DNA of 64,000 nucleotides from Pseudomonadota bacterium (GCA_018821535.1 JAHJLV010000041.1:1-64000), one strand, 5' to 3'. Positions 8,805 through 17,123 are shown, counted from the stretch's first letter. A program made the numbers and translations. Notes: a model not told the origin generated them from the sequence alone.

Positions 8805-9032
8805 ATGTATGATCGTATCGCAATAAATTCTAAAATATGTCATGGTCAGGCATGTATCAGGGGAACAAGAATCCCTGTGCATCAGATCATCCGTATGCTT
8901 GCTAATGGGGATAAAATAGAAGAGCTTATAGAAGATTATCCATCACTCAAACAAGAGGATGTCTACGCCTGTCTGGATTATGCAGCTTCTCTTGCAGAAG
9001 AACAGATTACCCCCATTGAACACGCTATATGA
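8805..9032 (+). CDS. DUF433-domain antitoxin
   Basis: A 75-residue protein that is almost entirely a DUF433 domain: DRIAINSKICHGQACIRGTR (the conserved P/H-x-C-x-RGTR-type core), then IPVHQIIRMLANGD, EELIEDYPSLKQEDV and a final helix. DUF433 proteins are winged-helix DNA-binding antitoxins paired with DUF5615 PIN-like toxins. The start ATG has an aaggag site. It overlaps the toxin by ATGA, so translation is probably coupled and the pair forms one operon that likely represses itself. Confidence 0.85.
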   Translation: MYDRIAINSKICHGQACIRGTRIPVHQIIRMLANGDKIEELIEDYPSLKQEDVYACLDYAASLAEEQITPIEHAI

Positions 9033-9388
9033 AAATCTTTGTTGATGAGAACATCCCGCTTGCAACGGTAAAAGAACTTGTCCTCCAGGGGCATGATGTT
9101 GTAGATATCCGGGGAACCGATGATCAGGGCATCACAGATGAGAAGTTATGGCAAAAAACCCAGGAACTTCGATGTCTTCTTATCACAACTGATAAAGGCT
9201 TTGCTGCTCACCGGGAAGATCCCCACCATGGCATTTTAATCATCCGTCTTAAACAACCTTCCCGGCAGAAAATTCACCAAAGGGTTTTTCAAGCTCTCAA
9301 GCGGCATACCCCTGAACAATGGCCTGGACTTATGGTGGTCATGCGGGATGCTGTCCAAAGCTCATGGAAGGCGCACTATAAAAAATAA
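9029..9388 (+). CDS. DUF5615 PIN-like toxin
   Basis: A 119-residue protein of the DUF5615 branch of the PIN-domain fold. It begins MKIFVDENIP, where the Asp is a predicted metal ligand, followed by LVLQGHDVVDIRGTDDQGITDE and LLITTDKGFA, whose Asp completes the acidic site. PIN-like toxins are metal-dependent ribonucleases; the target cannot be read here. It is coupled to the DUF433 antitoxin by a 4-bp overlap. It is the more intact of the two PIN/RelE-type systems near this point, and no frameshift is visible. Confidence 0.83.
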   Translation: MKIFVDENIPLATVKELVLQGHDVVDIRGTDDQGITDEKLWQKTQELRCLLITTDKGFAAHREDPHHGILIIRLKQPSRQKIHQRVFQALKRHTPEQWPGLMVVMRDAVQSSWKAHYKK

Positions 9389-9489
9389 GACCTCTGCAAA
9401 TAATTTTGTATATCTGCCATTTTTTCTCTACTGAAAATCTGCCTTCAAGTTCAATAGCAAATCGGTTTTTTTCTTCCTTATTTTAAATT

Positions 9490-11430
9490 TCAGGGTTCCA
9501 TTATAATCGGGCGGATTGATTCTAATTTTTTGTTCAGATTTTCAGTGCGGATGGATTGAATCTCCAGGTTTTTCTGCTCATAAATTTTCCGGGATTCCAG
9601 CGGATTCTGTACCACCCGAGGCGTTAAAAAGACATACAGGTTGGTTTTGTCTTCTCCGCTGGATTGTGATTTAAATCCATATCCGAGAAAGGGAATATCC
9701 CCAAAACAGGGAACCTTTGTCTGTGCCTTTGTTATGCTTTCATCAATCAGGCCGCCGATGACAACGGTGTTGGTATCCTCAACGATCACACTGGTTTCAA
9801 TATGGCGTTTAAGGGTTGTCGGCCGGTCTGAAGTGTTGTCAGTGGCGCTGTCCAGTTTGGTCAGCTCCTGGAATATATTCAGGCGCACCAGGCGGCCTTT
9901 GCTGATCTGGGGGGTGATTTTCAGTGTGATGCCCACATCCTTGTATTCATAAGAGCTGTATGTTTCTGTTCCCGAGTTTGCGGCAGAGCGTGTCTGATAG
10001 GGAACATTTTTTCCCACAGTAATCGTGGCCTCGTCATTTTCTGTGGTCAGAAGCTGAGGGGTTGCCAGAATATTTACGTCCTTGTCTGTTTGAAATGCCT
10101 GGATGACTGCCTGAATGGTCGGGAAGGCAATGCCGCCGATATTGATATTTTTACCCAGAATACCGATGGAAAATCCGCTGGGAAGACTGCCGTCTTTAAG
10201 CACAGCCGAATTTGAATATCCTGCATCGCCTGTTGCACCAAAGCCTGTGACCAGGCCTCTGGTGTCATCGCTGAAACTTGTGGATGCCCGCCATTCCGTG
10301 CCGATATTTAATCCGCGGTTGACATTGACTTCCATTATCAGACATTCAATGTACACCATGGCTCTGGGGATATCCAGTTTGCTGATGACATCTTCCAGAA
10401 CCGGATAGTCTTCTTTTTCTGCCATGATAATAATGCTGTTGGTGGACGGGTCTGCTGTGATTTTTATGTTCCGGGATAAAATCGGGGCCTGGGCTGTGCC
10501 GGGTTTATCCTGTGAATTTTTGGTCGGAATGTCCTGCAGTATCCTGGCCAGTTTTTCAGCAGACGCATGTTCAAGGTAGTATACCCTTATTTTTTCATCC
10601 CCTTTGGCCACTTTTTTGTCCAGGATTTTGATCAGCGCATTCACGTGTTTTGTTTCGATTTCACTGGCCAGCATAATAATGGAATTGGTTCTTTCATCTT
10701 CGATAAACTTAATATTGATGTCCTGCGAGGGTGTTTTTTTATCTTTTGCTTTTTCAGCAAAAATGGTTGTAAGTCCTGAAGCCAGCTTTTTGGCATCTGC
10801 ATATTTTATGGGGATAACAGATATTTTCTTTCCGGTGTTTTGAACATCGATGGTGCTTATGATTTTCAAGAGCCGATTAATGCTGGAAAGGGTTGACGTC
10901 ACAATCAGCATATTGGTGTCATTATACGAAAGAATAATACTCTTTTGGGAAACCAGAGGAGTTAAAAGCGGTTTTAATTCTTCTGCGCTGGCGTATTTAA
11001 GGGGAATGATCCGTGTGACAATCCGGTCCCGCACAGATTCTGTTTCCCTTGAAAGGCGGGTGTTGATATTGTCGGATGCAGCATTGGGAGCAGGAATTAT
11101 TTTTATTACTTTCCCTGACGGCACAGCGGCAAAGCCATGGATGTCAAGTACGGATTCAAAAACCTTATATGCATCTTCAATGGAAAGTCTTTTGGGAGAA
11201 ATGATGGTTACGTTTCCGTTTACCTGTTTGTCTATGATAAAATTTTTATTTGTAAGGTTGCTCATGAATTTAATGAATATCCGGATATCCACATTATTGA
11301 AATCGATGGAGATATTTTCTTCGGTTTGCGGATTTTGTTGCGTTTTTTCTGATGCTGTGACGGGAGCGAAAAACAGGCATGAAAAAAGAATCAACAGTAT
11401 CAGCAATGGCAGGGTTTTGTGGCGCAACAT
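9490..11430 (-). CDS. gspD: Type II secretion outer-membrane secretin GspD
   Basis: A 646-residue secretin that forms the outer-membrane exit pore of the type II secretion system. Signal peptide in residues 1-26. Residues 38-110 are the N0 domain (NNVDIRIFIKFMSNLTNKNF). N1-N3 ring-building repeats follow (for example IPLKYASAEELKPLL and VYYLEHASAEKLARIL). The C-terminal secretin domain contains GKNVPYQTR, VGITLKITPQI and the VIGGLIDESITKAQTKVPC segment followed by GDIPFLGYGF. Length is typical. Its start overlaps the gspC stop as TAATG, so the two are translationally coupled. The rest of the gsp operon (E-M) is not next to it; downstream lies the toxin pair. Confidence 0.95.
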   Translation of the reverse strand: MLRHKTLPLLILLILFSCLFFAPVTASEKTQQNPQTEENISIDFNNVDIRIFIKFMSNLTNKNFIIDKQVNGNVTIISPKRLSIEDAYKVFESVLDIHGFAAVPSGKVIKIIPAPNAASDNINTRLSRETESVRDRIVTRIIPLKYASAEELKPLLTPLVSQKSIILSYNDTNMLIVTSTLSSINRLLKIISTIDVQNTGKKISVIPIKYADAKKLASGLTTIFAEKAKDKKTPSQDINIKFIEDERTNSIIMLASEIETKHVNALIKILDKKVAKGDEKIRVYYLEHASAEKLARILQDIPTKNSQDKPGTAQAPILSRNIKITADPSTNSIIIMAEKEDYPVLEDVISKLDIPRAMVYIECLIMEVNVNRGLNIGTEWRASTSFSDDTRGLVTGFGATGDAGYSNSAVLKDGSLPSGFSIGILGKNINIGGIAFPTIQAVIQAFQTDKDVNILATPQLLTTENDEATITVGKNVPYQTRSAANSGTETYSSYEYKDVGITLKITPQISKGRLVRLNIFQELTKLDSATDNTSDRPTTLKRHIETSVIVEDTNTVVIGGLIDESITKAQTKVPCFGDIPFLGYGFKSQSSGEDKTNLYVFLTPRVVQNPLESRKIYEQKNLEIQSIRTENLNKKLESIRPIIMEP

Positions 11431-12224
11431 TATATATTCCGCCTTTTTGTATCCGGATTTTTATCCGGCGTTATATGATAAATGAGTTCAACGGTTTCGC
11501 CTTTTCTTAATACAAGGATCTTCAGCGGATCTGCCGGGGTTGATTTTTTATAAATATCAAGGCCGTCCTGGATGGAAGTCACAGCAACGCCATTCACTTT
11601 TTTGATGATATCCCCATTTCTAAGCCCTAAATTGTAAAAGACTGAATCCGGCAGGATTCTGTATGCCATAAGGCCATCCGGCTTGCTGCCGCTCATCACA
11701 GGCCGGATGGATATCTGTCTTTTTAATTCTTCAGTTCTGTTGAACAGGGCATGAACAGCGGATTGTTTTATCTGTATGTTCCGGGTGTTTGTTGCGCTGT
11801 TTTTTGTGATGGACTGTGGTTTTAATGTGTTTAGCAAATCGTTTTTGAGGATATAGTCCTTATGGTTGTATTCAAGGATGACGCTGTCCTTGAAGACCTG
11901 CTTTATAACCGCATTCTGGATCATATCGCCGGGTTTGTATAAGCCCTGTGAGCGGGTCTGGTGATCCTCGATGACTGCATAGGAGTCAATCGGGCCCATG
12001 ATTGTGCCCCACAGCGTCAATGGCAGTTCGCTGGGGCTTGCCGGCAGCATTTGGGCTGAAATTTCTGCAGAAGAGGCTTGGGTGTCTGTTTTTTCTTTCA
12101 GGCTGATGGCCTGGTGTCTGGTTTTAAATTGATTTATACGGATCTGTTTGTAAAATAAATGAACGCCCAAGCCCGCCAGGCAGACGGCAAAAACTGCGCT
12201 GATAATGATAGCATTCGGTTTCAT
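11430..12224 (-). CDS. gspC: Type II secretion inner-membrane protein GspC
   Basis: GspC links the inner-membrane platform to the GspD pore. From the ATG at 12224 the protein is 264 residues. A membrane helix (AIIISAVFAVCLAGLGVHLF) lies near the N-terminus. Then comes the HR domain (LPLTLWGTIMGP, VIEDHQTRSQGLYKPGDMI, VFKDSVILEYNHKDYIL) and a C-terminal PDZ domain (LMAYRILPDSVFYNLGLRNG, DIIKKVNGVAV). The open frame continues upstream to 12359, but those 45 residues are not hydrophobic and do not resemble GspC, so 12224 is preferred although its ribosome binding site is weak. It forms a two-gene unit with gspD. Confidence 0.88.
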   Translation of the reverse strand: MKPNAIIISAVFAVCLAGLGVHLFYKQIRINQFKTRHQAISLKEKTDTQASSAEISAQMLPASPSELPLTLWGTIMGPIDSYAVIEDHQTRSQGLYKPGDMIQNAVIKQVFKDSVILEYNHKDYILKNDLLNTLKPQSITKNSATNTRNIQIKQSAVHALFNRTEELKRQISIRPVMSGSKPDGLMAYRILPDSVFYNLGLRNGDIIKKVNGVAVTSIQDGLDIYKKSTPADPLKILVLRKGETVELIYHITPDKNPDTKRRNI

Positions 12225-12620
12225 GCGGTGACTTGTCAGAACGTTTCCTGTCCTTTTCTTTGAAAATATTAAAACCCCTGTTGTCAAAGGCAATTCTCCC
12301 TGTGCGTCAAAAATTATGCTGCACAGTATGCGGCTTCTTCTGAAAACGGAATTTTGCAAGATTGGTGCCTGTCAGGAATTAAGGCATTTTGTCATAATTC
12401 AGGATGGTATCGTGTTGTTATAACTATACGATTTTTTTAATAATATTTTAAATTTTTGGGATTATTCTGCATTCATGATTCGCATGGTTCACCTGGCGTG
12501 CAGAGGGTGTAATTATGTCAAGTCTATCGGGTTGTCGTCATTTTCATGACAGTATTCATTATATCTCTTTTGTGGAAAATGTCGTCTGGAATCCTTGTAA
12601 AATAAGTGATATGCTGACCC
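12225..12620. other. Divergent intergenic region between gspC and metallophosphoesterase
   Basis: Contains the upstream extension of the gspC frame (to 12359) and AT-rich sequence around 12420-12470 (tataactatacg and following) that could carry promoters for both sides. No RNA gene or strong hairpin is visible. A 60-codon frame from 12515 lacks coding character. Confidence 0.5.
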
Positions 12621-13448
12621 ATGTTCAAAAAAATTATTATAGTCTGTGTCTGCGTTTTCGGGATCAGCGGAGTCCTGATTTACGGCAGATATATTGAGCC
12701 GGAAAAGATCATCATCCGGCATATTGATGTCAGCCCTGATATTGATATCCCGGCTTTGAAAAACAAGAAACTGATTCATATTTCAGACTTGCACATGGAA
12801 AGAATCGGGGACAGGCAGCAGCATCTTTTAAATCTGATTGATCAGATTGAACCGGACCTGATATTTTTAACCGGCGATTATATTCAATGGCGCAGGACAA
12901 ATAAGGGCGCCATTGAATTTTTATCCAGACTCAAGGCCAGATACGGGGTCTTTGCCGTTATGGGGGATTATGATTATTCTGATTCCAGAAACAGTTGTCT
13001 TTTCTGTCATGAGAGGGGAACAGGGGAATTTACAAAACAGCATCATGTGGCAATGCTTAGAAATTCCATTACAACTGTAAATATTGACGGACAGCAGATT
13101 AAAATTGCAGGGCTGGATGATGGATATGAAAGCCCGGATTTTTTAAGCAGGATAAATACGATTCAGGAGGCGGATGATTTTCTGCTGCTGCTCAGCCACA
13201 GTCCGCTGCTGTTTGATCAGCTTTCCGACAAAAAGAAAGTGTTCATTTTTTCAGGAGATACGCATGGCGGCCAGGTTTATCTGCCTGAATGGCTGTTTCG
13301 TATTTTCGGATATGAAAAAAATGTAAAATATAATTATGGTCTGTTCAGTGCAGGGCGAAAACACATGTATGTCACAAGGGGGATCGGGACAAGTCATGTC
13401 CGGTTCAGGCTTTTTTGTCCGCCTGAACTGGCTGTGTTCTATTTTTAA
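12621..13448 (+). CDS. Membrane-anchored calcineurin-like metallophosphoesterase with altered active site
   Basis: A 275-residue protein: an N-terminal membrane helix (residues 3-22), then a metallophosphoesterase domain of the YaeI-like type. Visible motifs are ISDLHMER (D56, H58), FLTGDYIQW (D86), LLSHSPLLF and a C-terminal GIGTSHVRFRLFCPPEL, which is characteristic of the family. Two motifs are changed. The usual GNHD is GDYD at 115-118, so the metal-binding Asn is Asp and the catalytic His is Tyr. The usual GHTHGGQ is GDTHGGQ. A short insert with CLFCHERGTG follows GDYD. The ligand changes could alter metal choice or reduce activity. Its substrate is unknown; family members act on phosphodiesters or lipid pyrophosphates. 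The lipoprotein gene follows after 3 bp. Confidence 0.82.
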   Translation: MFKKIIIVCVCVFGISGVLIYGRYIEPEKIIIRHIDVSPDIDIPALKNKKLIHISDLHMERIGDRQQHLLNLIDQIEPDLIFLTGDYIQWRRTNKGAIEFLSRLKARYGVFAVMGDYDYSDSRNSCLFCHERGTGEFTKQHHVAMLRNSITTVNIDGQQIKIAGLDDGYESPDFLSRINTIQEADDFLLLLSHSPLLFDQLSDKKKVFIFSGDTHGGQVYLPEWLFRIFGYEKNVKYNYGLFSAGRKHMYVTRGIGTSHVRFRLFCPPELAVFYF

Positions 13449-13451
13449 ACC

Positions 13452-14018
13452 ATGAAGCGTGCATTGCGACATATATTTTTTTTGTTTCTGTGTTCTGTTT
13501 TTTTAATATCGTGTGACGGTAAAGAAAAGACAGCGCATATTCTGTTTGATTTTGAATCAGACACCGTGCTTGATCAATTGCACTGGAAATGTCATGTTCT
13601 TTACTCGCTTTCAGATGATCATGCTGTGCATGGGAAAAAATCTTTAAAAATGGAATTGTTTGTGTCTGCATACCCCGGGTTTTCTCCTGAATTGAGAAAA
13701 GAAGACAGAAACTGGTCCGGGTATGATTTTTTTTCTTTTCATGTGTTTAATCCTTCTGAAACAACAATCCGTCTGGTATTGAGAATTGATGATCAAAAAG
13801 ACGCTTTAAAACACAGCGACCGGTATAACAGGGGATTTCAGATTGTCCCGGGACATAATAAAATTATCATTGATCTGGATGACTTGAAGACATCCGGATC
13901 TGACAGATTGATGAACCTTGAATATATATATCGGCTGATGGTTTTTATGTCTCATCCGGACAAACCACACACCGTGTATCTGGATTATTTTTTATTAAGC
14001 AAAAGGGGGGCACAATGA
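13452..14018 (+). CDS. Lipoprotein with carbohydrate-binding-like beta-sandwich
   Basis: A 188-residue protein with a lipoprotein signal peptide ending in the lipobox LISC (Cys 21). The mature part reads ILFDFESDTVLDQLHWKC, HGKKSLKMELF, NWSGYDFFSFHVFNPSETTI, LVLRIDDQ and VYLDYFLLSK. This pattern resembles jelly-roll carbohydrate-binding modules, including the usual final YLDNI-type strand. No catalytic residues are evident. It starts 3 bp after the metallophosphoesterase gene, so both are likely cotranscribed. The function is unknown; a cell-envelope location is predicted from the lipobox. Confidence 0.7.
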   Translation: MKRALRHIFFLFLCSVFLISCDGKEKTAHILFDFESDTVLDQLHWKCHVLYSLSDDHAVHGKKSLKMELFVSAYPGFSPELRKEDRNWSGYDFFSFHVFNPSETTIRLVLRIDDQKDALKHSDRYNRGFQIVPGHNKIIIDLDDLKTSGSDRLMNLEYIYRLMVFMSHPDKPHTVYLDYFLLSKRGAQ

Positions 14019-14098
14019 GCAAAAAAAACAACATTGACACGGCGGCTAAGAATCGTATCGTAAGACTGCGACTTGTGGACGGGTCAAAAAAGTTATAA
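14015..14098 (+). CDS. Possible 27-residue ORF coupled to the lipoprotein gene
   Basis: A short frame starts at an ATG overlapping the preceding stop (ATGA) and encodes MSKKNNIDTAAKNRIVRLRL plus seven residues, then TAA. It has an aaaagggggg ribosome binding site. It is strongly basic and has no recognised domain. It could be a small protein, the cut-off start of a lost gene, or chance. Confidence 0.25.
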   Translation: MSKKNNIDTAAKNRIVRLRLVDGSKKL

Positions 14099-14272
14099 CT
14101 GCAAGTGCTTGTAACTTTTAATGATAAATAATGCTTGAGTTTGTTTTGCAAGCTGTGATATTCTTGTGTTAAGATTTTCCAGAACAGTTACCATAACGAA
14201 TAAAGAAACATGTGCAGTAATTCAAATTATATTTTCTTCTACTATTGATTTGGTAAAAAAGGAGAACAGGTT

Positions 14273-14503
14273 ATGAAAGAGTTGATCAAGTACATTGCTC
14301 AGGCATTGGTTGATAACACAGATGAAGTTGATGTTCAGGAAATCAAGGCTCAGCAGACACTTGTTCTGGAATTGCGGGTGGCAAAAGAAGATCTTGGAAA
14401 AGTCATCGGCAAAAAAGGCAGGACTGCTCAGGCGATGAGAACTATTCTTTCCTGTGCATCTGCGAAAGAACAAAAAAGGGTCATTCTGGAAATCGTCGAA
14501 TAA
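14273..14503 (+). CDS. khpA: KH-domain RNA-binding protein KhpA
   Basis: A 76-residue single-KH-domain protein: MKELIKYIAQALVDNTDEVD, a beta hairpin (TLVLELRVAKEDLGK) and the KH signature VIGKKGRTAQAMRTIL, whose GKKG loop contacts RNA. KhpA binds RNA broadly and acts in ribosome maturation and cell-envelope control in several phyla. The length is normal and a clear aaaaggag site precedes the ATG. It is usually encoded between rpsP and rimM; here it stands alone after the lipoprotein genes and before a non-coding stretch. Confidence 0.9.
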   Translation: MKELIKYIAQALVDNTDEVDVQEIKAQQTLVLELRVAKEDLGKVIGKKGRTAQAMRTILSCASAKEQKRVILEIVE

Positions 14504-14994
14504 TCCTGTCTAAATCATATAAATGATGAGGTTTCAGAATACACGCCCTGGGATGATTTCAAATTTAACCAGCCACGACATTGTTATTGTTTGTGATAAT
14601 ATTGTCTGCACGGGAAACGCCAATGCTCTGGGCTATAAAGTTAAATTGGCGTTTGAACCCCTTTCCCATTAATTTTAAAACAAGGCTCCTGCCAGACATA
14701 ACAAATCAATTGAAAAAACAATGGTTTCTACCGGTCGTTGTTTGAGAATTACCTTTGTTGTTCTGGTTCAGGGATGTCTCTGTTTTTTTCCAAAAATCTC
14801 CTAAAACAGATTTCTTTAAATGTCATCAGCATTTCTATCGCTTCTTCAATAAGCCGAAAATCTCAATCGTTTTTTTTTGCGTTAGATAGTTTTTTAGTAT
14901 AAGATATTTTTTATAGGCGTATCAATGGTTTTCAAGATAATGAAGAGCTTTATGGGGATGTTCATAATAACAAACCTTTTTGTTGGAGTTAAGT
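14504..14994. other. Long intergenic region
   Basis: Mostly non-coding. A 49-codon frame at 14523-14672 has no ribosome binding site and no recognisable domain. The right half is T-rich with runs such as cgttttttttt near 14868. A ggag site just before 14995 serves the next gene. No tRNA, clear terminator or repeat was found. Confidence 0.5.
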
Positions 14995-15255
14995 ATGCCT
15001 GAAATAAGCCGTTTTTATGGTATAATAGTGGCCATGTTTTTCGATGACCATAATCCACCTCATTTTCATGCTCGATATGGTGGGGGGAAAGTGGTAATAG
15101 AGATAGAATCTCTCAAGGTTTTGGAAGGCCTAATTGCCCCACGGGCTTTGGGTTTAGTAATTGAGTGGGCTTCTCAGAACAAAACCCATCTATTGAAGAA
15201 TTGGGAATTGGTGAAAAACAACCAAACCCCTAACAAAATTGAGCCTTTGAAATAA
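14995..15255 (+). CDS. DUF4160 protein
   Basis: An 86-residue protein that is a complete DUF4160 domain: MPEISRFYGIIVAMFFDDHN, then PPHFHARYGG with the invariant HPPHFHA-type His cluster, followed by EWASQNKTHLLKNWELV. Genes of this family are nearly always paired with DUF2442 and are suspected toxin-antitoxin partners; their biochemistry is not established. The ATG at 14995 is preferred over an in-frame TTG at 14980 because a ggag motif sits 8 bp before it. The DUF2442 gene follows after 3 bp. Confidence 0.85.
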   Translation: MPEISRFYGIIVAMFFDDHNPPHFHARYGGGKVVIEIESLKVLEGLIAPRALGLVIEWASQNKTHLLKNWELVKNNQTPNKIEPLK

Positions 15256-15258
15256 GGG

Positions 15259-15579
15259 ATGGATATTATGATAAAAGATGTAATTTCAGCTATTTATAAG
15301 GGTAAATATAACATTGAAGTGACTTTTGAGGATGGTGCCACAGGGATCGTTGATTTTTCAAAATATTTGGAAAAAGGCGGTGTCTTTGATAAATTCAAAG
15401 ATATAGAATTTTTTAAAACTTTTACAATTAATGAAGACCTTGGGGTTTTGACATGGGGGGGTGAAATAGATATAGCACCGGAAACACTATATGCCGAAGC
15501 AACGAATTCTCCCCTGCCAGACTGGATGATTTTGCTGCAAGATTCTTCTGCAAACAAATCCTTCCAGCCGATCTCATAA
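15259..15579 (+). CDS. DUF2442 protein
   Basis: A 106-residue DUF2442 protein: YNIEVTFEDGATGIVDFSKY, then GVFDKFKDIEFFKTFTIN and the diagnostic LTWGGEIDIAPETLYAEA ending in LPDWM. The family is small, beta-rich and paired with DUF4160; it is a proposed antitoxin. About 15 residues after LPDWM look foreign (LLQDSSANKSFQPIS). Just beyond the stop lies a degenerate antitoxin fragment (15603-15662), so the original 3' end may have been rearranged. Start ATG at 15259; ATG 15268 is also possible. Confidence 0.82.
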   Translation: MDIMIKDVISAIYKGKYNIEVTFEDGATGIVDFSKYLEKGGVFDKFKDIEFFKTFTINEDLGVLTWGGEIDIAPETLYAEATNSPLPDWMILLQDSSANKSFQPIS

Positions 15580-15602
15580 ATGAAGTGGCTTTTAAGGGCA
15601 TC

Positions 15603-15662
15603 TTTGCGAACTTCTTTTGACATCCACAGTGTGACCCTCGTCACTGTCTTTTATGCCTGCTT
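15603..15662 (-). pseudogene. Fossil fragment of the antitoxin gene found at 19399
   Basis: Sixty bases nearly identical to 19420-19478, with one inserted T and one substitution. The parent segment encodes the antitoxin C-terminus around KDSDEGHTVDVKEVRKKFG; the insertion here breaks the frame. No other part of the gene is present. Confidence 0.75.
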
Positions 15663-15716
15663 ACCCTCAGCTTCTGATATGATCCATTTTTAAATCGAGC
15701 GTTCGTTCGTTTTTCA

Positions 15717-15745
15717 TTGACATAAAAAAATTTGCCGGTTAAAAA
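15717..15745 (+). promoter_or_regulatory. Candidate sigma-70 promoter with adjacent direct cgttcgttcg repeat
   Basis: A perfect ttgaca (15717-15722), a 17-bp spacer and a weak taaaaa at -10, 75 bp upstream of the ferredoxin-like gene. Immediately before the -35 lies gagcgttcgttcg, a sequence resembling TetR-type operators of acyl-CoA-linked genes (weak inference). Confidence 0.4.
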
Positions 15746-15820
15746 TAGAACAAATGCTCGAATTATTGTATTTTGAGATTTGTTTAATAAATCTAATGAA
15801 CGCTTATCAGGAGTATTCCA

Positions 15821-16837
15821 ATGCCAATACCAGAAAAACTTAAACCATATGCCAAGATGCTTGGATATCCGGATTCAGAGACTCTCGGACAATTGCTGAC
15901 GATATTATTCAATAGTGAAGACAAAATTCGAATAGCAGTTGCCCTGCCTGGAACAATACCTGAATTATCTGAAAAGACAGGATTTGGGATTGTCAAGACA
16001 GAACAGATCGTTAAAGACCTGCATATGAAGGGGTTGATAAACGAAAAGATGGATTCACAAAAAAAATACCGATTATATCCTGGTATGATTGAGCTGCGAG
16101 ATGCATCCTCCCTGGCACCGGGTATTGACAAAGAGGTTCTCAGGCTGTGGAATGTCATGATCAGAGAAGAGATGCCCAAAAAAGTCGCTTACCTGGAGGA
16201 AATGGGATATCCCCCTATGATGCGGGTTATTCCCATTGAAGAAACTGTTGAATCACAAAGCTTAGTACTGGATGTTGATTCTGCCAGAAATATCGTTCAA
16301 AATGCTGAGCAAATTGTCGCCATCCCCTGTGTTTGTCGAATGACTGCACGTTCGCTTGACAGGAGTCCTGACTGTCCGGGTCCGGATAAAGACATAAACC
16401 TTTGTCTCATGATCAATCAATTCGGAAATGAATCTATCAAACGCGGTATTGGTGAAATAATTTCATCAAAAGAAGCCATTCGAAGACTGGAAATTGCAGA
16501 AGAGGCCGGATTGGTTCATGTGACGCGAAATAATGTAAAAAAAGATATGATCCTGTGTAATTGTTGCTCCTGCTGCTGTACGGGTATGTTTATGGTGAAT
16601 GAAGCAAATTATGCTTCATTTGCACCTTCGCGTTTCAGGATTAAATTGGATGAAGATGCGTGTGTCGCTTGTGGAACATGCGAGGATCGATGTCAGTTTC
16701 ATGCAATTGAGGTTAATGATATTGCCCAGATTAACCTGGAAAAATGTTTTGGATGCGGCGTTTGTGTTTCAACTTGTCCCAGCCAGGCTTTGGTTTTGGA
16801 AGAAGTCAGGTCTAAAGAGCATATTCGTGTAACATGA
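15821..16837 (+). CDS. Winged-helix/4Fe-4S ferredoxin-domain protein
   Basis: A 338-residue cytoplasmic protein. Residues 1-90 look like a MarR/ArsR-type winged helix (GFGIVKTEQIVKDLHMKGLI). The middle has PCVCRMTARSLDRSPDCPGP and a second Cys group CNCCSCCCTG. The C-terminus has two 4Fe-4S motifs of ferredoxin type (CVACGTCEDRCQFHA and CFGCGVCVSTCPSQAL). This architecture is common in sulfate reducers near acyl-CoA and aromatic-degradation genes, but its reaction is not established; it could be a redox-sensing regulator or an electron carrier. A tcaggag site precedes the ATG. It lies upstream of selC, an alpha/beta hydrolase and a crotonase. Confidence 0.8.
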   Translation: MPIPEKLKPYAKMLGYPDSETLGQLLTILFNSEDKIRIAVALPGTIPELSEKTGFGIVKTEQIVKDLHMKGLINEKMDSQKKYRLYPGMIELRDASSLAPGIDKEVLRLWNVMIREEMPKKVAYLEEMGYPPMMRVIPIEETVESQSLVLDVDSARNIVQNAEQIVAIPCVCRMTARSLDRSPDCPGPDKDINLCLMINQFGNESIKRGIGEIISSKEAIRRLEIAEEAGLVHVTRNNVKKDMILCNCCSCCCTGMFMVNEANYASFAPSRFRIKLDEDACVACGTCEDRCQFHAIEVNDIAQINLEKCFGCGVCVSTCPSQALVLEEVRSKEHIRVT

Positions 16838-16904
16838 TTTTTTGTCCCAGGCAGGTGACTTTGACATTCTGGGTCAATAAAATAAAGCCTTTACAGAGAT
16901 AATA

Positions 16905-17002
16905 TGGCGGAAGTGCATGGGAATCGAACCCACCCGGGACGGTATTAACGCCCCACATCGGATTTGAAGTCCGAGGGCCCCACCAGTGAGCCGCGCACTT
17001 CC
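16905..17002 (-). tRNA. selC: tRNA-Sec (anticodon UCA)
   Basis: On the minus strand the sequence folds as a selenocysteine tRNA: an 8-bp acceptor stem GGAAGTGC/GCACTTCC, discriminator G and encoded CCA, an anticodon arm TCGGA-CTTCAAA-TCCGA with UCA at 16965-16967, a long variable arm (ggggcgttaataccgtcccg region) and a GGTTCGATTCC T-loop. The 98-nt length including CCA is typical. It shows that the organism can decode UGA as selenocysteine, which supports the two selenoproteins at 24-29 kb. Confidence 0.97.
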
Positions 17003-17123
17003 GCATTAAATAAAGAAATGTAAGTATACCCGAAGGTCCTTATTTGTCAAATTGTTTTCTGGTTTTCTCAGGAAAATTCAGAGGGGAAGGTGTCTCACTT
17101 ATTTTAAAACAGGAGGAATTTAC

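Noticed and set aside
12515..12697. 60-residue plus-strand ORF before the metallophosphoesterase
   Set aside because: It overlaps the start of a clear gene in another frame and has no recognisable domain or ribosome site.
14523..14672. 49-codon ORF after khpA
   Set aside because: No ribosome binding site, no family resemblance, and weak coding bias; kept only as a note in the intergenic entry.
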